DNA from: Pseudoalteromonas nigrifaciens
Lineage (GTDB): Bacteria; Pseudomonadota; Gammaproteobacteria; Enterobacterales; Alteromonadaceae
Assembly (NCBI RefSeq): GCF_002221505.1
Contig: NZ_CP011037.1
Span: 248,001 to 312,000 of the forward strand
Length of the DNA stretch: 64,000 nucleotides
Direction: 5' to 3'
A program made the position numbers and the translations under genes. The notes under the pieces are model-generated. The model saw only the letters and a program-made list of their open reading frames with translations. It did no database searches and was not told the DNA's origin. The number at the start of each line of letters is the position of its first letter. Position 1 is the first letter of the stretch. Below, one piece after another: positions 52,010-61,702 of this stretch.

Positions 52010-53764
52010 TTACACTCGTGCGCTTTTAAAAAAGTACTTAGGTAAACCCCATGCCAGTATAAATCCAATAAGCGGGAGTGCCATTTGCATAATAGCGTAT
52101 ACGGCACTGGTGCGCCTACTTGCGCCATTTGCCAGGGTAACTGCTTCGGTTGTTATGGTGGCTATACGCCCGCCACCGGCTAAAAGTGTTGGTAAATATT
52201 GGCCAAAACTGATCGCTAACCCCAATGCGGCTGCAATTAAAATAGGTGCAAATAGTTGCGGTAATTTTACTTTAAAAAACACTTTGCAAGGCGCTGCACC
52301 CAAACTTGCTGCAACGCGCGCAAAGCGAGAGTCTAACCGCCTATAACTGCTCGCGAGTGACAAAAATACGTAAGGCAAAACAAACAGTAAATGGGTAAAC
52401 ACCACATTAAAAAATGCGGCTTGGTTATTTACCCATTGTTGTATCCATACTAGGCCAAACAAAAAGGCAATACTGGGTACTAATAGCGGTAAGTAAATAA
52501 TTAAACTGGTAAAGCGAGAGATGGGTTTGTCGCTTAACTGCTCCGACTCTAAACACAATAAAGTAACCGTAATGGCAAATACCGTTGTGACTAAACCAAT
52601 AGCTAGGGTATTAAAAAGCGGGTTGCTCATTTGCATTAATGCACTGTTAAAATGCAGTAGTGTAAATTGCTCAGGGAGTGCATCGGGAAAGCGCCAAAAG
52701 CCGGCAACCGACCACAAAATAAGGGCAATTAGCGACAGTAAAATAAAACCGATCACTAAAGCTGTGAGTATTATCGTTAGTTTTTGCCAATAAAACCCGC
52801 CGTATTCGCGCACCCCGTTAGTGAGTGAGTCGCTAAACAATACCTTTATCGCTTTTTCGCCGCCAAGCCAAAGCGCAAGTAACCCGCCCGTGAGTGCCAG
52901 TTGTAGCAAAGCACCGGCTGAGGCTTTAATGCGTAAGTTTAAATCGACATCGTTAAACCAATGCATAATAGCTACCGCTAATGTTGGCGGTGTATTTGGG
53001 CCTAAAATAAGTGGCATTTCTACACTGGCGCTGGCATAAGCGAGCACAGCTAAAATAGGTAAACGCAGCATTGGATAAAGGCTAGGAAGTATTACTTTAA
53101 AAAAGGCGGTCATGGGGCAGTAACCCAAGTTAAGCGCAACTTTATGTTGCTGGCGTAATTTTTTGCCAAGCTCAGGCTGCGCCAGTACGCCCAGTGCCAT
53201 TAATAACAAAAATGGCAGTTCTTTAAGCGTTAACCCTAAAATTATACTAATGCCGAATGAGTCATGCGGAAATAGGCCGTTTGGTGCAAGTTCCCACCCG
53301 CTTAACCAAGGCGATATAATTCGTGAAATCATGCCTGAAGGGGCAATTAAAAAACCTACCGCAATAGCCGCTGCAGCGTTTGGTATAACTAAAATAGGGC
53401 TCAGTAAACGCTGAATGCGGTTAAGCCAAGGGCTGTTAAAAAAAGCGGCTAAAATCATCAAAGTAATAATAAAAGCAAGTAAGGTACTTATTAAACCGGT
53501 GCCAATACTTAGCATAGCCATATTTACTAGGCCGGGTGTTTGCCAAAGCATGGTAAAGCCTTGCAAGCCAAATGTAGTTTGATCAAGTGCAGGGGCATAA
53601 CCAAAGGCGGGTAGTAACACACTAATTAAGCCGCCAAGTACGGGTAAAATAAGTAAAACGAGTAAAAAGCGTGGGCTCAATTTTACTATTTTACTAAACA
53701 TATCATAGCTTTTACGGGCGTGAGGCCCATGGCTTGTCGCCACTTTATTGCTAATAACACTCAT
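52010..53764 (-). CDS. ynjC: ABC transporter permease, YnjC-like (fused double permease)
   Basis: 584 residues with two binding-protein-dependent permease domains in one chain, each with an EAA-type loop: QLRQQHKVALNLGYCPMTAFFKVILPSLYP near residue 205-235 and RVAASLGAAPCKVFFKVKLPQLFAP near 490-515. About twelve membrane helices. YnjC has this fused layout. The ATG overlaps the substrate-binding protein stop by 4 bp (ATGA), implying coupling. Confidence 0.9.
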   Translation of the reverse strand: MSVISNKVATSHGPHARKSYDMFSKIVKLSPRFLLVLLILPVLGGLISVLLPAFGYAPALDQTTFGLQGFTMLWQTPGLVNMAMLSIGTGLISTLLAFIITLMILAAFFNSPWLNRIQRLLSPILVIPNAAAAIAVGFLIAPSGMISRIISPWLSGWELAPNGLFPHDSFGISIILGLTLKELPFLLLMALGVLAQPELGKKLRQQHKVALNLGYCPMTAFFKVILPSLYPMLRLPILAVLAYASASVEMPLILGPNTPPTLAVAIMHWFNDVDLNLRIKASAGALLQLALTGGLLALWLGGEKAIKVLFSDSLTNGVREYGGFYWQKLTIILTALVIGFILLSLIALILWSVAGFWRFPDALPEQFTLLHFNSALMQMSNPLFNTLAIGLVTTVFAITVTLLCLESEQLSDKPISRFTSLIIYLPLLVPSIAFLFGLVWIQQWVNNQAAFFNVVFTHLLFVLPYVFLSLASSYRRLDSRFARVAASLGAAPCKVFFKVKLPQLFAPILIAAALGLAISFGQYLPTLLAGGGRIATITTEAVTLANGASRRTSAVYAIMQMALPLIGFILAWGLPKYFFKSARV

Positions 53765-55059
53765 TGGCTTACCCCATAGCGAGTTTGCCAGCCTTGCATT
53801 ATGGCGTTAACCCAGCTTGGATGAGGTTCGCTCAATGTGCGCTTAATACTGTTAAAAGGCAGTGCACTTGGATGCGGTTTAGCTGTTTTAAACAAAGCTT
53901 GTTGCTCAGGCGTTAGCCTTGATTGAATAAGTACGCTTTTATCGCCCCATATATGCGCTTTTTGCTTTTGGGCTTGTGCCTCAGGGCTTAATAAAAAGTT
54001 AGCGACTAATTGCGCGCTTTGCGGGTGGCTTGCATTATAAGGAATTGCCACAAAGTGAGTATTACTTAAACTGCCATCAGCCATTGCATAGCTGCGAATG
54101 CTTTTTGGTAAATCGAAGCGTTTAACTGCTGCGGGCACTTCGGGTGCTGAAAAGGTAAAGGCAATACTTAGCTCGGTATCGTCTACTAAACGGCGCATTT
54201 GCGCGCCACTTTGCATAAAGTGAGTGCCACCACGCCAAAGCGTAGGGTGTAGCTTATTTAAAAAGTCCCACAGTGGGGTTAACACTTGTGCTGTGTTGTT
54301 AGCGGTAGCCGCTTGGTTTAACTGCGCTTTAATGCTTTCACTACTTTGCTGATGCAGTATTACTAAGGCGTATTTTAAAAAGCTCATCCCTAAAAAATCA
54401 GGCGGCTTTGGGTAGCTAAAACGCCCCGGGTTTTGTGCGCTCCAGTTTAATAATTCGTTTAATGTAGTAGGGAGTTTGTTGTTTGCCTGTTTATTTATTG
54501 CAATGCTGTCGTAATAAAAGGTGAGCGATGCTTGCCCCCACGGTGCTTCCATACCGTTTGTGGGTATGCCAAAGTCAAAATTAACTGCAGGGTTATTAGC
54601 GGGATCTGTGTATGCAAAATGTGGCAGTTTATTTGCCCACTGTTTTAACAACAATGCGTGCTCGCTCATGGTGGCAAAGTTAGCGCCGTTTATCCATACC
54701 AGATCAACACTGCCTTGGTCATTATTATGTGCTGATTTTTCGGCCAACACTCGGCTTACTGCTTCGCTGGTGTCGCTGAGCTTTACATGCACTAAGTTAA
54801 TATTATATTTAGTTTTAACTTGCTGGGCAGCCCATTGAATATAGGCATTTATTTGCGCGTCGCCGCCCCAGGCATAAAAGTACACGCTTTGGTTATTACC
54901 AAGCGTTTCAATATTTTCCCAGCGAGTGAGTAGTTCTTTACTCATATTATGAGGGCTGTTATTAGCAAAAGTACTTAAGCTTGTTATTAGGCAAACGCAA
55001 AACGCGACACAGTAAACACTGTAACGCGTAGCTGTTTGCCAAAACTTACTGGCGTGCAT
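53761..55059 (-). CDS. ynjB: ABC transporter substrate-binding protein, YnjB-like
   Basis: 432 residues with an N-terminal signal region (YSVYCVAFCVCLITSLSTFAN). Extracellular solute-binding fold of the COG4134 type (YFYAWGGDAQINAYIQWAAQQVK; LVWINGANFATMSEHALL; EAPWGQASLTFYYDS). The ligand is unknown. Its start overlaps the DUF547 gene by 14 bp; the permease follows with 4-bp overlap. Confidence 0.88.
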   Translation of the reverse strand: MHASKFWQTATRYSVYCVAFCVCLITSLSTFANNSPHNMSKELLTRWENIETLGNNQSVYFYAWGGDAQINAYIQWAAQQVKTKYNINLVHVKLSDTSEAVSRVLAEKSAHNNDQGSVDLVWINGANFATMSEHALLLKQWANKLPHFAYTDPANNPAVNFDFGIPTNGMEAPWGQASLTFYYDSIAINKQANNKLPTTLNELLNWSAQNPGRFSYPKPPDFLGMSFLKYALVILHQQSSESIKAQLNQAATANNTAQVLTPLWDFLNKLHPTLWRGGTHFMQSGAQMRRLVDDTELSIAFTFSAPEVPAAVKRFDLPKSIRSYAMADGSLSNTHFVAIPYNASHPQSAQLVANFLLSPEAQAQKQKAHIWGDKSVLIQSRLTPEQQALFKTAKPHPSALPFNSIKRTLSEPHPSWVNAIMQGWQTRYGVSQ

Positions 55060-55891
55060 TTAAATCCCAGTTGTAGTCTAAAAATTTTACTTTCATGTCA
55101 TTATTTCTAAGCGCTTTTTGCTGAGCGGGTACTAGTTTAAGTGCATCGCTATATTGCAGTAAAAACTGCTGTAGCGTCTCTGCACCTCTAAAACCTTTTT
55201 CAAAGTCATCGCCGTACCATTTAAATATAGAGGAGATATTTAGCGTATTTTCCTGCGCAAAATTACGTGTTGTATCAGATAAAAAACGCACCGTTTGCTG
55301 TTGCAATTGGCTCTCTAGTTCAGTAGCTGTGAATGCCTCCCCGCGCAGCGCAGGGCAACCAATACTTGCACAATTTACAGCAAAATGAATACGTGGGTCG
55401 TTATATTTACCGCTGCCACGAATTAAACCGTGCTCTATGTCATCAAGGCTGCGAGTTTTACCAAGTAGTGGCACAAACGCTTTACTCCACGGTGAGCTAA
55501 AAAAGCTGCCTAAATCTTTTATTGATTTAAGGTTTTGGGGCTCTTTACTGCCAAGGTTTGAAACGATGAGCTCTACGGTAAATGCATTATACGCATTAAT
55601 TAAAAACGCCAGTTGCTTAGGCTTTTCCCACGCGTCAAACTCGTTTTGTGTTACAGCACTTAACGAATCTAAATACGTTTTTAGCTGAGTATGATCACCT
55701 TGTATTGCAGCGTAATCAACCTCTGTGCTGTGATTATGGTTAATAGCGACAACATGTTTATTTAGCAATGCATTCCAGCTATCGTGCAGGTTATTAGTCG
55801 TACTTTGCGCTTGGCTTGAAAGCGACGTTATAAGCGCCGTCGCAAGTAATGTCGCACTTAATAATAAAGGCTTTAATGTTGTGTTAAACAT
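55046..55891 (-). CDS. DUF547 domain-containing exported protein
   Basis: 281 residues from the ATG at 55891, which follows GAGGCTAAT; the open frame to 55951 overlaps the upstream gene and has no RBS. Signal peptide LLLSATLLATALITSLSSQAQ. DUF547 core: LAFLINAYNAFTVELIV, a Cys in VNCASIGCPALRGEAF (two Cys), and FLSDTTRNF. DUF547 resembles the transglutaminase / thiol-protease fold and may hold a catalytic Cys. It sits 1 bp after the reductase fusion stop and overlaps ynjB. Confidence 0.88.
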   Translation of the reverse strand: MFNTTLKPLLLSATLLATALITSLSSQAQSTTNNLHDSWNALLNKHVVAINHNHSTEVDYAAIQGDHTQLKTYLDSLSAVTQNEFDAWEKPKQLAFLINAYNAFTVELIVSNLGSKEPQNLKSIKDLGSFFSSPWSKAFVPLLGKTRSLDDIEHGLIRGSGKYNDPRIHFAVNCASIGCPALRGEAFTATELESQLQQQTVRFLSDTTRNFAQENTLNISSIFKWYGDDFEKGFRGAETLQQFLLQYSDALKLVPAQQKALRNNDMKVKFLDYNWDLNARQ

Positions 55892-55892
55892 A

Positions 55893-58058
55893 TTAGCCTC
55901 GACGCCACGTATGATATTTTTCGAGCAGGTTAAGTACTTTTTCAGGTGCATGGGCGCGTTTCCACTCGCCTGCAGCGTATTTGTTGCCTTCAGCCCAAGT
56001 AGGGTAGCTGTGTATAGTGCCCAGTATTTTATTAAGGCCTAAACCGTGTTTCATGGCCAGTACAAATTCAGCAATTAAATCACCCGCGTGTTCAGAGACC
56101 ACAGTTACACCGAGTATTTTGTCTTTGCCTTTAGGGGTAATTACTTTAATAAAGCCTTTTGTGGCGCTGTCGGTAATTGCGCGGTCTAGCTCTTCAAACT
56201 CAAAACGAGTGATTTCAAAATCGATACCTTTATCAATTGCATCTTGCTCGTTTAAACCCACACGTGCCACTTCTGGGTCAATAAAGGTGGTCCATGGAAT
56301 AACGCGGTAATCTACTTTAAACTTTTTAAGGTTACCAAATAAGCCGTTTACTGCTGCGTACCAACCCTGATGAGCGGCTACGTGCGTAAACTGGTACGGG
56401 CCAACAATATCGCCAGCGGCAAAAATATTAGGGTATAGCGTTTCTAGGTATTCGTTAGTGACTATTGTACGGTTTGTTTCTATGCCTAGCGCTTCAAGGC
56501 CGTAACCTTTAAGGCGGGCACTGCGGCCAACAGCGCATAGCAGTTCGTCGTATTCAATAGCAATTTCTTCATTATTGCCTTCGTTAAGGCGTTTAACAAT
56601 AATGTACTTTTTACCGTCGCGCGCTTCACAGCGTAATGCCTGATGCGAGGTTAAAATGTTAACGCCGCTTTCGCTCAATGCTTCATGAGCAAAGGTAGAT
56701 ACTTCAACGTCTTCTTTGATCATGATGCGCTCCGCCATTTCAATTTGCGTAACGCTTGAACCTAAACGGGCAAAGCTTTGTGCTAATTCGCTACCAATTG
56801 GGCCACCACCAAGTACTACAAGCTTTTTAGGTGCTTCGTCAAGCGCTGCAAATTTATCCCACAAGGTATCGCTTGTTACATAACCAGTTTCTTCTATACC
56901 GGGTAGTGGCGGTACAAATGGGCGTGCGCCAGTGGCAATTACAATAGTACGTGCCGTTAATGTTTGTGTGCCGCCATCGTTGAGTTTAATTTCTACCGTC
57001 CACGGGTCAATTAATTTACCGTAACCTTTTACTACGTCTACGCCTAAATTAGTGTAGCGCTCTACGCTGTCGTGTGGTGCTATATCGGCAATTACTTTAT
57101 GAACACGGGCCATTACTTTTTTAAACGAAAACTGCGGTGTCATGTTTTCTAGGCCGTAGTGTTCACCGTGGCGAATTTGCTCTGCAATTTTAGCGCTTTT
57201 AATTATCGCTTTACTGGGAACACAGCCGTAGTTTAAACAGTCGCCGCCCATTTCGCCCGCTTCAATAAGGGTTACTTTTGCTTTAACAGCAGCGGCAATA
57301 TAGCTTGTTACCAAACCACCAGCACCCGCGCCAATAACAATCATGTTACGGTCGAAACTTTTAGGTTTAGTATAGTTTTTGTATACACGACGTTTTTTAA
57401 ACACGTTTAAGATCCCTTTAGCAATAAATGGGAATACGCCCAATAAAGCGAATGATAAAATTAAGTCCAACGATAAAATGCCCGATAAACTCTCTATTTG
57501 AGCAAGCTGCGTACCGGCATTAACAAATACAAATGTACCGGCTAGCATACCCACTTGGCTTACCCAGTAAAAAGTCCATGACTTGATGGCTGTTACGCCC
57601 ATTAACAAGTTGATTAAAAAGAACGGAAACACCGGCACTAAACGCAACGTAAATAAGTAAAAGCCGCCTTCTTTTTCAACGCCTGCATCAATGGCTGCTA
57701 AACGCTCAGGAAAGCGCTTTTTAATGGTATCGCGCAATAAGTAACGTGATACTAAAAAGGCCAGTGTGGCACCTATGGTTGATGCAAACGATGCAACCAA
57801 TAAGCCTTCAACTAAGCCAAATAAAGCACCCGCTGCCAGTGTTAAAATAGCCGCGCCCGGTAAAGACAATGCAGTAACCACCACATACAATAAAAAGAAT
57901 CCGCCAATGATTAATAGCGGAGATTGCGCTTTATATTGGCTAAACTGATCCATCGACCCTTTTAAGCCCTCAAGCGTAAGTAGTTGGTGCAAATCAAAAT
58001 GAAAGAACAGGCTGATGGCGACCGCTGCAATCAATAACAAAAGTATTTTTTTAATCAT
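55893..58058 (-). CDS. fusion of VTT (TVP38/TMEM64) membrane domain with pyridine-nucleotide disulfide reductase
   Basis: 721 residues. Residues 1-225 form the TVP38/TMEM64 (VTT/DedA-like) membrane domain with about six helices and the motif GAAILTLAAGALFGLVEGLL. Residues 235-721 are a FAD/NAD(P)H disulfide oxidoreductase: FAD-binding GAGAGGLV, redox Cys274-x4-Cys279 in GGDCLNYGCVPSKA, second nucleotide motif GGGPIGSELAQ, FAD motif YPNIFAAGDIVG, and C-terminal HSYPTWAEGNK with the catalytic His-Glu. It resembles mercuric or dihydrolipoamide reductases, but the substrate is unknown. It lies 24 bp after the TonB receptor. Confidence 0.9.
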   Translation of the reverse strand: MIKKILLLLIAAVAISLFFHFDLHQLLTLEGLKGSMDQFSQYKAQSPLLIIGGFFLLYVVVTALSLPGAAILTLAAGALFGLVEGLLVASFASTIGATLAFLVSRYLLRDTIKKRFPERLAAIDAGVEKEGGFYLFTLRLVPVFPFFLINLLMGVTAIKSWTFYWVSQVGMLAGTFVFVNAGTQLAQIESLSGILSLDLILSFALLGVFPFIAKGILNVFKKRRVYKNYTKPKSFDRNMIVIGAGAGGLVTSYIAAAVKAKVTLIEAGEMGGDCLNYGCVPSKAIIKSAKIAEQIRHGEHYGLENMTPQFSFKKVMARVHKVIADIAPHDSVERYTNLGVDVVKGYGKLIDPWTVEIKLNDGGTQTLTARTIVIATGARPFVPPLPGIEETGYVTSDTLWDKFAALDEAPKKLVVLGGGPIGSELAQSFARLGSSVTQIEMAERIMIKEDVEVSTFAHEALSESGVNILTSHQALRCEARDGKKYIIVKRLNEGNNEEIAIEYDELLCAVGRSARLKGYGLEALGIETNRTIVTNEYLETLYPNIFAAGDIVGPYQFTHVAAHQGWYAAVNGLFGNLKKFKVDYRVIPWTTFIDPEVARVGLNEQDAIDKGIDFEITRFEFEELDRAITDSATKGFIKVITPKGKDKILGVTVVSEHAGDLIAEFVLAMKHGLGLNKILGTIHSYPTWAEGNKYAAGEWKRAHAPEKVLNLLEKYHTWRRG

Positions 58059-58082
58059 GTTCTCTCTCTTTCAAACTTGCCT

Positions 58083-60443
58083 TTAAAAATTATGCGTAAG
58101 CGTCAGCTTGGCGTTTATTGGTAATTCAGGAAAAGCCAAGGTTGCACCAAAATAACCGCCTTCAAATACAGGGCGCCAATTTTTTTGATTGGTAACGTTG
58201 TTTACATCTAAGCGTAACTTGGTGCTAGGCGTAAAAGCATAGCTAGTATTTACGTTTAATGTGTACTGATCGCGAATATGTACGGTTGCCAAAAAGTCTA
58301 ATGGGTAACTCTTTGTATATAGACCTGAAAAACCCGTTTGCCATTTCGAATTAATTGAATAATTTCCGTTAAAGCTAAAAGACTGCTCTGGAATGCCTTG
58401 AACTTGGCTACTTGAAGGCGCAAATGCGGTAAAACTAGGAGCGCCCACACTGGTGCCTGCAATAATATTAGGGCGTGAGTTGTCAAATGCATCGGCTACT
58501 TGGGCAGAATCTTGACTACTTGCAGAATTATCGTAGCGGGCGTCAATGTAGCTATAACCTGCGCTTAACCAGTACGGGTAGGCATCGTAAAATACTTGGC
58601 TTTCAAAACCTGTGGTGCGAATACCGGTATTACTGCCATCGCGGTTACGTAAACTACGGCGTTGGCTAAATATTGCGCCATCGGCGTACCAATCGCTATT
58701 GGTTGGTGCATATTTTAAACCAAACTCAACTAGGGTATTTTCGGTGGCAAAATTTTGCGCACTAATGGTATTGTCGCCGCCAAGTGTAGTGCCGCCAGCC
58801 ATGCTATTTGATGTGGCTTCGTTGTAACTTGCTGCGCCATAAGTGGTGTAATCATCGCTTAGTCGGTAATTAAAACTTACTTGCCCTGAATGCAAAGTGT
58901 CGTTAATACTGTCGCTGGCGGCAATTTGCCCTACAGGTGCTATTGGGTCGTTTGCTTGTACGTCATAAAAATCAACGCGGTAGCCAACACTGGTATGAAA
59001 CTTACTAGTCCAATCTGAATCTTGCTGAATAGCCACCCCTGTTTGCCATGAGCGTGAGTCTGTGGTGTCTGATAAGTTAAAGTCGCCACTGCCGTCGTTA
59101 TTAATATCGTACTGACCACCCGGCGATACAAATACACCTGGGCGAAGTTCAACAAAGCGTGCTTGTTGTGCATCAGTTAAAGGAATGCGCCTATTTGAAA
59201 GTGGGCCAGTTAAATCTATGGGTAAGTCGGCTTCGGTGGTAAATTGGCTGTAACCTAATACGCGGTTATAACGTACATCAAAGGCAAAAATAGTTTGCTG
59301 GTTACTATTCCAAAGGTAGGTAAGCTCGGTACGGTTTTGCGCGGTATCGGCACCATCTATAATTTCAACAAAGCTGTTTTGTGCAATTTCATCACGTTGT
59401 AAATGCTGAAAGTAGGAAATGTTTTTAATTGACGCGTTACTAGAAAGCTCACGTTTATAAATACTGTGTAGTAAGTAAGTAGTGGCTTCGTTTAGATTAT
59501 CAGGATCGGTCAGTACTGTACTACGGTCTATTTTAACTTGCCCGGTTGGCGAAATAATCGAACCCGCTAAAGGTACAGTGCTACCATTTGCTTGCACACC
59601 TTGGCCGGTAATATACAGTCCGTCATCTATTAACGCCTGAGTAGGGCGGTTAATACCGGCGTTATCGGTAAATTCAACTTGGTATAATTCAAAATTAAGA
59701 TCCCAGCTGCTTTTATCATCAGGAAATACACGCAGGGCTGCAAATAAGCTGTCGCTTTTTGTGCCAGAGTAGTCGTAATAACTGCCGTTATCAATATGCT
59801 CTGCACTAACTCTAAAACCTACTTTGTCTTTTACTATGGGGGCGCTGTAGTCAACCAGTACACGATATTGATCCCATCGTCCTGCCGATAAGCTTGCTTT
59901 ACCTTTACTTTCGTCTGTAGCGGCTTTTTTAGAGTGTAAGTTTACAAACCCACCATTGCGTTGGCTTGAGCCAAATAATACCGGTGGCGCACCTTTTACT
60001 ACATCTATTTGTTCTAGAGCGTTGAACGATAACGGTACACCAAAGCCATTGTTGCCCGCTTGACGACGTGTACCATCTTGAAAAAGCTCACCTAATTGGC
60101 CGCGTATTGTGGGTAAACTTGGCGCGCCAAAACCACTGGCTGAATAGGTATTAGGGCTTACTGCAAGCACATCTTGTAACGTGGTAATGTTAAGCTGCTC
60201 TATTAGCTCGCTCGAAATAGGCGTTACCGAACGTGCTATGTCTTTTAGTGCTAAGTTGTCGCCAAATGGGCCATCTATGCTGGCATCTTTAACTGAAAGG
60301 CCTTGAGATTTAATAACTTGGCCAGCTACTTCAATGTGCTCTATGGTGTTATTGGTTGTTACTGTTGAGCTTTGGGCAGCTTGCGCCAGCAGTGGGGTAT
60401 TTAATACGCTTGCTAACGATAGGGCTAAGTATTGGTATTTCAA
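58083..60443 (-). CDS. TonB-dependent outer-membrane receptor
   Basis: 786 residues. Signal peptide 1-22, then a plug domain (LNITTLQDVLAVSPNTYSASG, TIRGQLGELFQDGTRRQAG, LEQIDVVKGAPPVLFGSS) and a long beta-barrel ending in LTLTHNF. Siderophore-type plug features (GQLGELFQDG) fit an iron chelate or similar ligand but do not name it. No certain Fur box was found upstream. First gene of the operon with the VTT-reductase, DUF547 and YnjBCD genes. Confidence 0.9.
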   Translation of the reverse strand: MKYQYLALSLASVLNTPLLAQAAQSSTVTTNNTIEHIEVAGQVIKSQGLSVKDASIDGPFGDNLALKDIARSVTPISSELIEQLNITTLQDVLAVSPNTYSASGFGAPSLPTIRGQLGELFQDGTRRQAGNNGFGVPLSFNALEQIDVVKGAPPVLFGSSQRNGGFVNLHSKKAATDESKGKASLSAGRWDQYRVLVDYSAPIVKDKVGFRVSAEHIDNGSYYDYSGTKSDSLFAALRVFPDDKSSWDLNFELYQVEFTDNAGINRPTQALIDDGLYITGQGVQANGSTVPLAGSIISPTGQVKIDRSTVLTDPDNLNEATTYLLHSIYKRELSSNASIKNISYFQHLQRDEIAQNSFVEIIDGADTAQNRTELTYLWNSNQQTIFAFDVRYNRVLGYSQFTTEADLPIDLTGPLSNRRIPLTDAQQARFVELRPGVFVSPGGQYDINNDGSGDFNLSDTTDSRSWQTGVAIQQDSDWTSKFHTSVGYRVDFYDVQANDPIAPVGQIAASDSINDTLHSGQVSFNYRLSDDYTTYGAASYNEATSNSMAGGTTLGGDNTISAQNFATENTLVEFGLKYAPTNSDWYADGAIFSQRRSLRNRDGSNTGIRTTGFESQVFYDAYPYWLSAGYSYIDARYDNSASSQDSAQVADAFDNSRPNIIAGTSVGAPSFTAFAPSSSQVQGIPEQSFSFNGNYSINSKWQTGFSGLYTKSYPLDFLATVHIRDQYTLNVNTSYAFTPSTKLRLDVNNVTNQKNWRPVFEGGYFGATLAFPELPINAKLTLTHNF

Positions 60444-60854
60444 GGGCTTTCTCTTTCTTGTTAATAGTTGATGATGATAAAGACCGAAAGGTGTAAAAAT
60501 AACTTTCAGTAAAGTTTCGATTCTTTTTATTTTTTAGGGCATAACAAAACAGCTGCGTTTAAAGCGTGCTAATAAAATATTGCCGTTTCATTTGTAAAAA
60601 AATAGCAATAGAGTGACGATATTACACAGATTATAAATAATTGCTTTTAAACATATTTTTAAATTGTAGTCTACTTGCCAGCAGTTAACCTATTATATTT
60701 ATTAGCTTTTATGTACAGCGTTTAAATACTTAAAATAAGCCGTGCTTTAACTGTTAATAAGCTAAGTAGGTAAGGGTAATTAAAAATAATTATGCTTTTT
60801 TGAAATAAAAACCAAGTTATACGGTCTTGGTAATTTAATAGTTTATTAATATTT
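60444..60854. other. 411-bp AT-rich region between the TonB receptor and IS200/IS605
   Basis: Carries the promoter region of the large operon on the minus strand. A GATGATGATAAAG string near 60469-60481 resembles part of a Fur box but not the full 19-bp dyad. The rest is AT-rich with no ORF or RNA recognised. Confidence 0.4.
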
Positions 60855-61328
60855 TTATCGAATCCTTCCGAGAAAACCCATTGATCGACGCGAAGCGGCG
60901 TCGATGGGATGAATAGGAATAACTAGCCCTGATTTTTGAATGTATTTTCGAATTGTATCAGCAGAAGCATTTCCAACTGAGCAAACAAAATACCCGTCAG
61001 ACCAAAAGGTTTTCTCAATCCAGAATTGCTTTTTCAACCACTTAAATCTCGACCATAGGCTTTGTGTCGTTGATTGTTTAATTCTACGAACATAACTCGC
61101 AACACAAATGGTCGGGGAAATCGTAAGCAATATGTGTATATGATCTTTGTCTACCTCGATCTCTTCAATATTAAATTCTGAGCGCTCTGCAATTTCAGAA
61201 ATTTTTTGTTTTACAAATTCACCTAAGTTACCTTGTAGCAATTGCCTTCTATATTTCACAACTAAGATTAAATGTAACGCTATTAGATATTTGCAGTGTG
61301 ATTTAGTTTCATATTCGTAAGCGCGCAA
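60855..61328 (-). CDS. tnpA: IS200/IS605 Y1 transposase TnpA, 5-prime end displaced by IS66
   Basis: 157 codons are open. The HUH motif HIHIL and the catalytic Tyr in ADTIRKYIQKSG are intact, with LHLILVVKYRRQ near the start. The first four codons come from the IS66 end (TTG CGC GCT TAC). In the reconstructed uninterrupted sequence the frame continues as GTT GTC AAG ATA GAA TAT with no ATG or GTG, so the natural start is uncertain or lost. The C-terminal part overlaps a hairpin (60884-60905). Expression is now doubtful. Confidence 0.8.
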   Translation of the reverse strand: MRAYEYETKSHCKYLIALHLILVVKYRRQLLQGNLGEFVKQKISEIAERSEFNIEEIEVDKDHIHILLTISPTICVASYVRRIKQSTTQSLWSRFKWLKKQFWIEKTFWSDGYFVCSVGNASADTIRKYIQKSGLVIPIHPIDAASRRSMGFLGRIR

Positions 61329-61396
61329 TTAAACCCACATACCAATATTAATGCTACCTATGCATAATTTACTCAGCATATTAACCTGAGGTAATT

Positions 61397-61702
61397 ATGA
61401 ATAAACAGCAAAAAATAAAACACTGGCAAGGCATTTTTGAGCAGCAAAAATCGAGTGGTTTAGCCATCATTCAATTTTGTCGTGATAACAACATTAACGC
61501 ATCGACTTTCTATGTTTGGCGTAAACGCCTTTCTGACGAAACGATAAGGGTTAAAAAGCAACAGGTGATCCCGTTTGTTATTCATGAGCAAGCCTTTACA
61601 CACCCTTCAATCATTAAACTCACCACACCAAACGGCTATCAAATAGACTTCGAGTCGACATTAGCGCACCAAGCACTCGCCAAATTATTGAGCGTACTGT
61701 GA
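61397..61702 (+). CDS. tnpA: IS66 accessory protein TnpA
   Basis: 101 residues with an HTH-like N-terminus (IKHWQGIFEQQKSSGLAIIQFC then NNINASTFYVWRKRL), as in IS66 Orf1. RBS CTGAGGTAATT. Its stop overlaps the next start by 4 bp (GTGA), a coupled arrangement usual for IS66 operons. Confidence 0.93.
   Translation: MNKQQKIKHWQGIFEQQKSSGLAIIQFCRDNNINASTFYVWRKRLSDETIRVKKQQVIPFVIHEQAFTHPSIIKLTTPNGYQIDFESTLAHQALAKLLSVL

Noticed and set aside
60465..60490. Fur box upstream of the TonB receptor
   Set aside because: Only GATGATGATAAAG resembles part of the consensus; the second half of the dyad is missing, so iron regulation is not claimed.
60877..60908. Rho-independent terminator at the end of the IS200 tnpA
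   Set aside because: The hairpin lies within the coding end and has no T-run; it is better explained as the subterminal hairpin of an IS200/IS605 element.
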